Of a stretch of DNA of 64,000 nucleotides, positions 1 to 9,719 are shown piece by piece. The stretch comes from Cryptomeria japonica (taxonomy: Eukaryota > Streptophyta > Pinopsida > Cupressales > Cupressaceae). The translations under genes were made by a program, and so were the position numbers. The stretch covers positions 477,676,900 to 477,740,899 of the forward strand of contig NC_081406.1 of assembly GCF_030272615.1 (NCBI RefSeq), read 5' to 3'. The notes beneath the pieces are model-generated. The model saw only the letters and a list, made by a program, of their open reading frames with translations. It made no database searches and was not told the origin of the DNA. Numbering within the stretch: the first letter of the stretch is position 1; each line of letters opens with the position of its first letter.

Positions 1-726
1 AAAATAACAACTTCGGGGATGGTTTTTTGCTGGGTATGTTCCTACAGGATGCCACGATGGGTTTTCTAGTTAGAAGAAGTTGTTAAAAGGTTGTTGATAC
101 CGTGAGTTGTTTGCTGAGCCGAGGGCTCTATTTATGCGGATGTTTTTCTTATTTTAGGGGTTCAGAACTTTTAAGAAAAGATATAGTCAAGTATTTTAGA
201 TGGGAGTGAAGCCATTTAGTTGCTATTGCATTTTTGAAGAAAGGATAACCAAATTGTGCCTTTGGCCTTTATGATGACTATTTTTCAGTATGCTATAATA
301 GTTTTCTGTGCATTCTTGTAATTCTGGTATAACTTTAAAAATATATGCCTAATACTCCACCGATTAAACTATGTTTTGCACTTGTTATCTTGTGGATGTG
401 TGATGTATGTTTCTTTATGTTAAAAGGAATTCTAGTTGTATCTTTATTGTGGTTCTGTCTAGGCATATAGATTGTTGAATTAGATTTAAAATCGGATGTT
501 TATAGGTTTTATATGCTGTTAATGCTTTTCCAAAATGTTTTGGTGCATCACCTAGATAGTTTAGATCATTTTTCTTTAAAGTTTCTTCTTTCCTTTTTCC
601 TCCAATCATAGTGAAGAGGTGACTTCTTAAATCTAGAGGTCATTTAGTGAGTTTTGCGCAATAGGTCCCCCATCACTAAATTTCCCATAAAGTTGTTTGC
701 ATTCAAGGTAAAATTTAGAGTCAACA
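1..726 (+). repeat. 5' LTR of Gypsy-C (3' part only)
   Basis: It aligns with 17604-18329 without net length change and ends in GTCAACA directly before the primer-binding region. The first roughly 400 bp of the LTR lie left of the window. Short open frames in it are not conserved between the two LTR copies and are not genes. Confidence 0.9.
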
Positions 727-736
727 ATTATTTTTC

Positions 737-754
737 TGGCACGCCCAGTGGGAC
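737..754 (+). promoter_or_regulatory. Primer-binding site of Gypsy-C
   Basis: TGGCACGCCCAGTGGGAC begins 10 bases after the LTR end. It resembles the site of Gypsy-E (CTGGTGCCCACCGTGGGG, minus strand, 36759-36780). Both have the form CTGG, GCCC, GTGGG. The primer tRNA was not identified. Confidence 0.65.
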
Positions 755-783
755 CATAACTCTAAGTAAGCCTGAGCTAGTTT

Positions 784-2160
784 ATGAATCACGGGCCCGT
801 TACTAGGAGTCAAACAACCCTGAATCCCAGTTTACTCCTCCCACCCCTAGTAAACGTCCATTTGGCTATAGCCTCTTCATCCCAGAGCTTACCTATTTTT
901 CCTGTAGTCACCCCTACAACAATGGCACAGGTTCCTCCTAGAAATTTTGTGACATGGAATAATGGAAGCCCTCTCATTCCCCCCACTCCACCTGTAATAT
1001 GGGGGCTGATTCCCTCTGTCGTGCTAAAAGTCATCCCTAAATTTACCAGAGAATGTCACAAGACCCCCAAGGATAATCTACAAGATATAGCCAATGTCTG
1101 CACCGTCCACAGTATCATCGAGCAAAATGTAGCCCTAAGATTGCTCATGGCATCTTTTAAAGGAAGAGCTCTAGATTGGTACAGATCCCTTGGTCCGAAT
1201 ATTATAGTGGATAGGGATTAGTTGGGCAACCACTTCTTTCAAATATTCTTCGACAAGGTCGATAGGTCAATTTTGATGCACCAGTTGATTACAATAAAGA
1301 GGCCCCTCAAGAAGAAGTGACGGAATTCAACTTAAGGTTCTAGAGGACTTGGCAAAGAATACCATAGTCCACCCACCCTCCTGCGGATATGGTGTTCATC
1401 TTTTATCTAAAGGCCTTAAACTCCGACATTAGTAATGATCCAATCTCTAGGAGGCAATACCCTCTAGCAAGCATTCGAAATAGTGGTCCAAGCATAAAAT
1501 AATCTGATTGATGTCGGGAAGCTTGCACCATGACCCCTCATGCCAGTCTTTCCCAAGCTATCTAACCAAGCCTTTGAAGAGGCTGCACCTAGCACATCCA
1601 CTCCTCAATACATGTATATGTACCCTAGTCCCCAACAAGAATATGCCTCTCCATAATCGTCTTTGGCCACAAAGGTCAGTGAGATGAAGAATTTTTTGAG
1701 AACCTTTTCAAATGAGATTGTCAATTTGAAAAGGTCCCAAATCTTGCCTACTAGAGCCCCTTTTCAACAAAATTTCCAAGGGAATACACCTACATAGTAG
1801 AAAAACCAGTATGAAAACAACATGTTGATAAATCTATCCAACCAAATGGTCAAATAGTTTTGGTACCAAATCCTTTGTAAACCGTTTACCCTAGCATCGG
1901 TAAGGAGTTGATAGTGGGACAAAATAATCTAGCAGATGATGCTAATTCTTGGTTTTTTCCATGAAACAATGCCCACACTCCAAGAAATTGTCTGAGAGGC
2001 AAATTGCAACAAAAAATTGTAGAGTAACAGAGCCTAGGCATGGTACCAGATGATTCGGTTTATGCATCTCCTGGAATGGATAATGCCTCCCTCATTGCCC
2101 AAATGCAGGGTATGTCAATACAACAAGAAGCAGAGATAACTCTGGCCCACACACTATTCT
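784..2160 (+). pseudogene. gag: Gypsy-C gag (capsid-like), broken
   Basis: This would encode the structural Gag protein that assembles virus-like particles in the cytoplasm. The best frame opens at 784 with a Pro/Ser-rich N-terminus and runs 145 codons to a stop at 1219. Near its end is RLLMASFKGRALDWYRSLGP, a match to the retrotransposon gag domain, where an LxGxAxxWY-like block is typical. Homology continues past the stop in other frames (FFQIFF, then PPADMVFIFYLKAL near 1370-1420), so at least one stop and one frameshift break it. No CCHC zinc knuckle was seen. A second in-frame candidate begins at 2166 and leads into the protease. Confidence 0.75.
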
Positions 2161-2165
2161 CTTAG

Positions 2166-3330
2166 ATGGAGGATAAAGATGTTGTACTTACCAATGGTGC
2201 AACCACCTCAAGCTTGGGGGATCCCCTCATACAATCAAATTATAACCTCCACTCAAAAAGGAACTTCACTGGGGAGAATATAAACACACCGAGGAGAATG
2301 GCCATAGGTAAAGTTCCTAAACAACCCGTAGTTGCTTGCACATACCCAAGAAAGGAGTTTATCCCTTATAAACCAAGAGAGCTAAAGGCATTGGTGCTGA
2401 CAATACTAGATGTGGTGGAACAACTAAAGAAAGCTCTGGCCAATGTGTCCTTATGGGATCTCCTTAGTATCTTAGAGAAAAAGAATTGGTTGAAAGAGGC
2501 CCTATCTGAGACCGGAAAAAATGCAAGCAGAAATGTCGCCAAAGCTTTGCAGATCAGCGAAGAAAGGTTTCAGCCCTCTGCAAATAAATCATGCTCTCCA
2601 ATTGTGTTGATAAATGAAGCCATACCTCCTAAGTCTCAAACAGAGGGTAATCCTAAACCAAACCCCTTCTATCTGACCCTCACAGTTGGAGATAAAATTT
2701 TGCACAATTCTATGATAGATTTCGGTGCTAGTAGCACCGTCATGCCTAAGCAAATCGCTGAATTTTAGAAGATCAAGTACAAACCTTTAACTAGGGGTGT
2801 TATGCAGTTAGATGGTAATAAGGTCTAGACTGTGGGTCTTATCAAGAGCCTTCCGTTGACATTGTTCGCATGTCCTAGCACTACCGTGCCCCAAGAAGTG
2901 GTAGTTATTGACATCCCACCTTTTTTTAGGCTCTGCCTTTCCCGATATTTTACTGCCAAAATAGGAGGTTTCTTGTCTTTAGACTGGTCCCACCTTATCC
3001 TTCGAACCCAGCGTGGTGCAAAACTCAAAATCCTTTTAGAGCCCCTTCACACTGAACACATAGCAGACCAAGCCATAATAAATTTTGAACCCACTCACAC
3101 CTCCATTTCAAATGAAGAAAGGAATACCATAGAGCTTCTGGAGGATGAGGAGGTGACCAGGGATATTCCACCCGATCAAGAGATTTTTCTAAATGAATTC
3201 ATAGATTCTAACATATACTCCAACTACCATGCCACCGGTCTAGGTACTTACTGCATTTTCAATGAAAACAAGGTCATTCCAAAACTTACCAAAGAACCAT
3301 TTACTAAAGATGAGTTGTCTTCTGCACTAT
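2166..3330 (+). pseudogene. pro: Gypsy-C aspartic protease and linker
   Basis: The retropepsin-type protease would cut the Gag-Pol polyprotein. A 200-codon frame (2166-2768) ends with MIDFGASSTVMPKQIAE. This is the protease active-site region, but the usual D-S/T-G reads D-F-G, so the site is probably dead. After a stop, the frame at 2832-3359 carries the rest of the fold (PLTLF, VVVIDIPP) followed by a long acidic linker. Near the end of that frame the text changes to the extra RNase H domain described next. Stops at 2768 and 2828 break the gene. Confidence 0.75.
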
Positions 3331-3760
3331 GGACCCTACATTTTGATGGTGAAAGATGAAAGGTAGACTCGAGGGCTGAGATTTGCCTCACTTCACCTTC
3401 AGGTGAACAGATCCTGAAGTCTTTTCGTTTACAATTTGCATGATCTGATAATGAAGTAGAATATGAAGGACTGATCCAAGGTTTGAGCTTGGTGGAGAGG
3501 ATGGGTATCAGGCAATTGAAAGTTATGGGCGATTATGAGCTGGTTGTACACCAGGTTCAAGGAATCTCTAGCACCAAACATGTCTGTATGAGGTCTTACA
3601 GTCATAGGACATGGGATGTCATCCAAAGCTTTGATGCTTTCAATATCCAAAGAATCCCTTGAAAAACAAATGTTTCTGCTGATCGAATGGCTACGATAGG
3701 ATCACAATTCGACCCTGCTATAGACCTACTCACCAACTCCCAGATAGTCTGTGTAGTCGT
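3322..3760 (+). pseudogene. Extra RNase H (aRH) lying upstream of RT in Gypsy-C
   Basis: The translation contains LHFDGER, then EVEYEGLIQGLSLVERMG, then VMGDYELVVHQVQG and SADRMATI. These are the four acidic positions and spacing of a second RNase H of the kind found in Tat elements. It is separate from the usual gypsy RNase H, which is present after RT at 5330-5790. The same domain in Gypsy-E (30000-30390, minus) and Gypsy-A (22625-23020) follows the usual RNase H. Stops near 3357, 3441 and 3661 interrupt the frame. Its place between protease and RT is the notable point. Confidence 0.8.
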
Positions 3761-3872
3761 TCGGCTAGCTATTCTCGATAATGACACCCACTGAAAAGTT
3801 TTTGAAAGCAATGAGTAGATCACCCTGTTCATTCAAAACTCAGGAGATTTTGCGGATCAGCTACAACCTAAG

Positions 3873-5053
3873 GTGAAAGAGGCTTATGGTGATCAAATCA
3901 TCCAACTGAAATCCAATAAGCTCCTTAATAGGTTGATCACCTTAGAAAATTTGTTCAACCATGATGATTCCAAAAATGACAAGCAAAAGCTTACAACTGA
4001 TAAGGGAGACTATACAGAAATGTCGGTAGGAGGTTCCTTCAGAAGATCAAAAGAGATTGGCCCGATATTGTGATGAATATGTGGGTGTATTAGCATGGTC
4101 CTATGAAGATCTGAAGGGTTACGACCCTAGCATTATCTATCACACCATCAAGCTTACCAATGGGGCCAAGCTGGTTCAACAGAAGCAGAGGCCTATCAAT
4201 CCAAAAATTGTGTCCCTTATGGCCCAGAAGTTGAAAAAGCTGATAGAATCGAGAATCATCTACCCTATCAAGTATAGTACATGGGTATTCAACCTGGTTC
4301 TAGTCAGGAAAAACAACATAAACATCCGGCTTTGTGTAGACTTCAAGGACTTAAACCAAGCGTCTCTAAAAGACCACTACCCTTTGCCACCAATGGAACA
4401 ATTGTTAAGCACAATGGTAGGTTTAGAGATGTTCTCAATGTTAGATGGTTTCTTGGGTTATAGTCAACTATTGGTGAAGCTAGAGGATCAACATAAGACA
4501 ACCTTCACAACCAAATGGGGGACATTCACTTATTAGAAGATGCCATTTAGGTTGTCGAATGTCGGTGCGACTTTTCAAAGAGCTATGGACCTAGCCTTCA
4601 AGGAGCTTGTCAACAAAATCATCCTTATATATTTGGATGACTTAACTGTGTTTTCAAAACACAAAGAAGATCATTTCAATCATCTTGATCTGGTATTCCA
4701 AAAGTGTTTGGAGTTTGGAATCTCTTTGAACCCAAAGAAATGTATTTTCAGGGTCCCACAAGGAAAATTACTAGGGCACATAGTGTTGAAGGAGGGAGTC
4801 TCTATTGATCTTGATCGAGTTAAGGCAATAAAAGAGCTTCCCCTTCCTGTCAATAAAAAGGGGGTCCTGTCTTTCCTAGGAAAGGTTAACTTCATTAGCC
4901 ATTTTATTTCAGACTTCACAAGGATGGTGAGGCTTATCACCCTAATTCTCAAGAAGGAAACACATTTCAAATGGACTCTTAAAGATAAGGATGCTTTTGA
5001 GAAAATCAAAGATGCTATCTGCTCAGCCCTTGTGTTATCCAACCTTGACATGT
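3873..5053 (+). pseudogene. rt: Gypsy-C reverse transcriptase
   Basis: This is the polymerase that copies element RNA into DNA. The text runs from a degraded linker (3873-4073) into an RT frame at 4057: the QRPINPKIV primer-grip region, LCVDFKDLNQASLKDHYPLP, MLDGFLGYSQ, a stop at 4534, then MPFRLSNVGATFQRAMD and the catalytic block ILIYLDDLTVFSK, with both aspartates kept. Thumb and connection follow (NPKKCIF, LGHIV, FLGKVNFI). The frame meets a short insertion at 5054. Overlapping open frames on either strand are shadows. Confidence 0.88.
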
Positions 5054-5317
5054 GGGTGAACTCACAATATTGGTTCCCACTTTTTGACCAACTTTGACAC
5101 TTAGATGAATATTTTGAAAAAAACCGTCACTTTCTGACACCTATAACTTTTAAACCATTAAGAATTTGAAGATGATAAAAGTAGTGATTTTTAACATCTT
5201 GTTTGTAGATTCTAAATATATTTTTTTCCAATTTGTTTGAATAAAATTTTATTGATTTTTCCATCTCCCTCAAAAAGTAGTTTTTTATAGCAAACAACAT
5301 TTTTTAAGAGTGATGTG
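5054..5317. mobile_element. 264-bp insertion flanked by an 18-bp direct repeat
   Basis: The 18-mer TATCCAACCTTGACATGT (5036-5053) recurs with one change at 5318-5335. Removing the insert and one copy lets the RT to RNase H text read through (SN-DM, then SKDFIMYVF). The insert is AT-rich, has no ORF, no clear terminal inverted repeat and no poly-A tail. An 18-bp duplication is longer than LTR-element targets (5 bp) and fits target-primed or unusual DNA-element insertion. The class is not determined. Confidence 0.65.
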
Positions 5318-5800
5318 TATCCAACCCTGACATGTCTAAAGATTTCATAATGTATGTGTTCTCTAGCCACTATAGCATTGTTGTGGTTCTGACCCAGAAA
5401 GACATAGAAAAAGGAGGTGAGCACCCTATAGCTTTCCATTCCAAAACTCTAAAGGAATATGAGGCTAAGTATAAATTCATTGAAAAATGAGCTTTGGCCA
5501 TAGTCAAGGGCCTTAAAAAATTTAGTCACTTCATTGCCTGTAATAAGACTACCATATTTATTGCTCATCCTTCGGTCAGATAATATATTATGGAAGGAGA
5601 CATCATGGAAAAGAGGGTAAACTAGATTACCAAAATCCTATAGTATGATGTTGATGTCAGGCCCACCAAGATAATTCATGGCAAAGGTTTGTGTGAATAC
5701 ATAGCCCAAGAGTTTGGACCCCAAGAAATTGAGATAGCCGCAGAGGAAATTGTAATGGTCACCTCCAAACCAGCAAAGGTATGTTGGATGGAAGCCTAGA
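5318..5800 (+). pseudogene. rh: Gypsy-C canonical RNase H
   Basis: This domain degrades the RNA strand of the RNA-DNA hybrid. The translation reads SKDFIMYVFSSHYSIVVVL, then HPIAFHSKTLKEYEAKYKFI and ALAIVKGLKKFSHFI, matching the RNase H that normally follows gypsy RT. In-frame stops occur near 5488, 5579 and later. It links RT to the integrase that starts near 5809. Its presence shows that the RNase H found before RT is a second domain and not a displaced copy of this one. Confidence 0.8.
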
Positions 5801-5808
5801 AATGTTTC

Positions 5809-7035
5809 ATGAAAATGGGGACTTTCCCCGAGGGCCTCCCCCCTGAAAAGGGGAGATTCTATAGACTACAAAACAATGGTTTCCGCTTGGTGGATGGTGT
5901 ACTTTTCAAAAGGAATTTCGATGGAATCCTACTCTGCTATGTAAGTCAAAGCCAGGATGGCAAGATTTTACATGAATTTCATTATGGGTCTTCAAGAGGT
6001 CACTTTTCGACACAAACTACCATCATCAAGATCATTCCTGTCGGATATTTCTGGCCCTCTATGTTCAAAGATGTGCACACCTTGGTAAGGGAGTGCAAGG
6101 AATGCCCGTACTACAGTGATAGGGGTAGAAAAGTGGCGATGCCCCTTAGGCCTATAATGGTGGAAGAACCCTTTGCTCAATGGGGACTTGACATCATAGG
6201 GATGATCAATCCTCCAAGCTCGGCTAGACATAAGTGAATTTTAACCGCTACCGACTAGTTCACCACATGGTCCAAAGCTATTCCTATGAAGAATTTGTCA
6301 GAGACCAAAGTGTTCACATTCCTAGAGGATCTAGTGTGTCAATATGGTCCGCCAAAGACCATTATATCAGATAATGTGTGTGCATTCATAGGTTCACGAA
6401 TAACCCAATTTGCCCTCAGCAAAGATATTCACCTAAAAACCTCCTCAAACTACTATCTGCAAGGAATTGGACTCGCCGAGTCCACTAATAAGAATCTCAT
6501 CAGACTCATTAAAAGGATAGGCTCGGAGTACAAAAGGGAGTGGCATCACCACTTCAGGAGCGCTTTATGGGCCATCCAGATAATGCCCAAACAAGTCTTA
6601 AAGAATTCTCCATATAAGATGGTCTATGGTAAAGATGCATTATTTCCCGTGTCTCTAGAAATCCCAACCTTACAATTACTTAAGTCTATCAAAGTGGTAG
6701 AAAATGGTCCTATGGATGTAAGGCTAGCGGAAATTATGGAATTAGAAGAAGCAAGGGAAACAACTTTTGTGTCTCTTCAGAACCGTCAACAAACCATCAA
6801 GAAGTGGTTCGACAGTAAAAAGAGTTTTGACCTACAATTCAAACAAGGTGACCTTGTTTTGAAGTACAATGAGAGGGAGGCCAAGCCTGGTCAGCATGCC
6901 AAGTTTGTTCAGTTATGGGAGGGACCCTTCCACATCATATGTTGCAAAGGATTCAATTCTTTTTACCTGAAAGATATGCAAGGAGACTCTCTCAGGATCC
7001 TGGTCAATGGGTTCCACCTTAATCCTTTTCATTAG
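5809..7035 (+). pseudogene. int: Gypsy-C integrase
   Basis: This is the DDE integrase that inserts the cDNA into chromosomes. Two long frames (5809-6237 and 6286-7035) are joined in phase by text with two stops. The zinc domain shows H-x3-H (HEFHYGSSRGH) and CKEC. Catalytic D is seen in GLDIIG, D in IISDN (the following G is V) and E in LAESTNKNL. A C-terminal GPFH fold ends in LNPFH and a stop at 7033, a normal end for gypsy pol. Only the two stops near 6236 and 6258 prevent translation. Confidence 0.88.
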
Positions 7036-7259
7036 TAGCATTTCTCTAAATGATTATAATGTAAATAGTTCTTTTGTGTGCCTTATGTAATTATTTCCCA
7101 TCATGATCTCAAGCACACAAAGTGAAGTCATTAAGATACACCATAATTAAGAAAAAAAGAAAATAATTATATTATGCATAGTTTTTACAATTCATGGGCA
7201 GACCTCTGGCTTAATTTTAACAAAAAGAGAAGAATGAAGTTCTTGAAGATAGACTACCA
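7036..7259. other. Non-coding spacer after Gypsy-C pol
   Basis: AT-rich sequence directly after the pol stop. No ORF or repeat was recognised, and the 31-bp repeats seen at this place in Gypsy-A and E are absent. Confidence 0.6.
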
Positions 7260-9201
7260 CTTCCTTAGGGATCCTCTTCATCTTCATGATCCTCCATCTG
7301 GAAATCAAAGTCTTTAGTGTCATCTGCAACATGCTCTCCCTCTGACCACTCATGGTCAGAAATGCCACCAGGCTCCTTGGCTATGGACACAACAACCAGA
7401 TTCGGTTGGATGTGTGGCATTAGGACCTATGGAAATATATAATCCCTAAAGTCGATGTACCACTCGGTGCCATCTAGAACAAGAACTATAAGGTGAATTC
7501 AGAGGAGAAACTCAGCAGTGAGCTCTGCTTGAAAATAATGGGATGATAGCATCATTGTTCTCAATCCACCGATAAGTGGGTGCTAGGTCACCTCCTCACC
7601 TGAAGTAATGAAGTGCATCAAATTCAACACTAGAGGAAAACCTCTAAAAGGGACGTGGTATGCCACAACATCCTCCAATCCCCCTAGATAATCTTGGGAG
7701 AAGAGTGCTTTGGTGAGCTCCAAGGTCAGAAGCCCGGTCATTCCAGAATCCAATAATGAAGCCACGAAATGGGAACAAATGTTCATGTTTGCACGGTATT
7801 GGTCCATGTTATCTATAAAGTCCTCACCAAGAAACCATTTGATAGCAGTAATAATCAGGGGATTCTTCCACCTTGTCATCATCTATAGCCTCTGATTAGA
7901 AATATTTCTGAGGAAAGCGACCTGAGCCTTACTGCTGACAAGTCTAACAAGAGTATCCATTTCCTAAAGAAACTCCTTCATTGAAGTTGATACTATGTAA
8001 AGGAATGTCTGAAAAGACATATTTATAACAAATTCTCAGCTCCAGATGACAAGTGGTAAAGATGGCAGTGCTCCCATTTTCCAATGCTCCTGTTATTCCT
8101 CATCAATTCACACAAGTAGGCGAGGTTTGATTCAGAGTTGGCAAATGTCCTGCATGGCACCTCGAAGAAAGAGGTAATGTCCTCCAATGCCATGCATATG
8201 TGTAGGTACATCACGTTTAAACCATATTCCTATAGGACTATCTTAACTCATGCAAACCCTATTGGCTGCTAATATTCTCCATTAAAGGGGGGATTTGTCC
8301 GGACAAGAAAATCATCTCAGGTGGCTTCGATTAATGACGGGATGAGTAAGTTTTCTCTTGGAAATTGTAGATGGTGGTGCCTGTCCTCCTTAGGATTAAT
8401 TGCGACTATAAACTGAATTGACATACATGCAAATGGATGCTTGTCATTAAGCATCTCCTTTCATGAAAATCTAGGCATGTAGTGCATTAAAGGAAGGAGG
8501 TCACCAAATATTCATCTTCTTTATCTTTTTGTAACCTAAGTACCCAAAACTTTTGACAGGTCGATAGAGAAAGGTTCTCTTAGAGAAAATGGAAGTAGAA
8601 ATGACTCCCTCAGGTTCTCCTTAGGGAGGATTGTGAGGTAGATGTTTTTGGCAAACTCTCTTATTCTTCCCACGCTATTCCTCCCAGGTTGGAATATCTG
8701 AGAACCAAGGCTAGGTCCAAGATGGCTACTCATAACATGTCTATAGTAATAGATTTTTTGATAATGTTGCTGAACCTGAGCTCCACAAGCAGCCCAAAAA
8801 CCTTAGAGAGGCCACATACAGTAGAATTATTCATCATAGAGTAGAGCCGCAATCTATCAGCTGATTTCTGGAATAGTGGTGCCCCTCAATTTGTGGTCCC
8901 CATGGTTCCTCACTGTCTAGAATTCATGGTTGTGTGTGCCAACAGGTTCAACCCCATGTCCTGCTCAATTAGTGGTTCTTTCTTAAAAATGGTGATCTCC
9001 CTAGAAGCCATAAGGGATATGATGTGTTGTCCTATTTTTGAGGGAACAAAGGTGTTCTTTGAAGCTGTTATGGAGGAATTTTGGAAAACTATAAGGGATG
9101 CCATCTCTTTTTGCCACTGTGCCCTCAATCAGAGTCTGTCTTTTAGACTCCCAAGGCTCCCTTTGTCTTACAGTGAACTGAGGCATGATGACCTCAAACA
9201 T
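7260..9201 (-). pseudogene. Antisense accessory ORF relic in Gypsy-C 3' region
   Basis: Minus-strand text reads through several stops from about 9201 down to 7260. Open blocks are 9201-9001, 8733-8536, 8214-8023 and 7882-7583, and the tail is strongly acidic (EWSEGEHVADD, then EDHEDEED). I do not recognise the family, and it does not show the plant mobile domain seen in Gypsy-A. Antisense ORFs between pol and the 3' LTR are known in Tat elements, which supports calling this an element gene. A plus-strand open frame at 8893-9330 covers the same bases, and strand choice there is uncertain. Confidence 0.45.
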
Positions 9202-9719
9202 ATCTCATCCACTCTTGTATGGCTATGCGGTCAAGATAGTGACCAGGAGATCATGGCTGCTATGATGGGTTTCCTTTTCAAATGCTGGAAGCAAAAGGGT
9301 CTTTCCATTTTGATTTCTTTGTCTTCATAGCCAAAGAAATGATAAAGTAGCTATCTGAGTTTCAGTAGTTGCTATGCTTCACATTTACCTCGGTCCTTAT
9401 TCACCTGCTCCTACACCAAAATGAGGTCTTCTTTAGCCAATACATGTGATTGGATATTTGCGATGAGTCGGGGAACAAGATGTCAATGTCATCTTGGACA
9501 CCCATTCTATTAGATTCTTATGATGCCTATAAATTTTTTGATTGTTTCTTAACTCTGGTCCTTAGAGACTTCGGTTCAATTCCTAATGAACTGCTTGCCC
9601 ATTTCTCTCAGGTTCAAATGAACTGGATGTACAATGAACGCCCTACCTCCGACTGATTTTTAGGCAATGATTTTTATTTTATCTGAGTTCATGGTTTCTT
9701 AGAAGAACCCTTCCGCCTA

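Noticed and set aside
8893-9330. 145-codon plus-strand frame in the Gypsy-C 3' region
   Set aside because: The opposite strand carries the better-supported accessory relic in line with frames on either side; no motif in this one.
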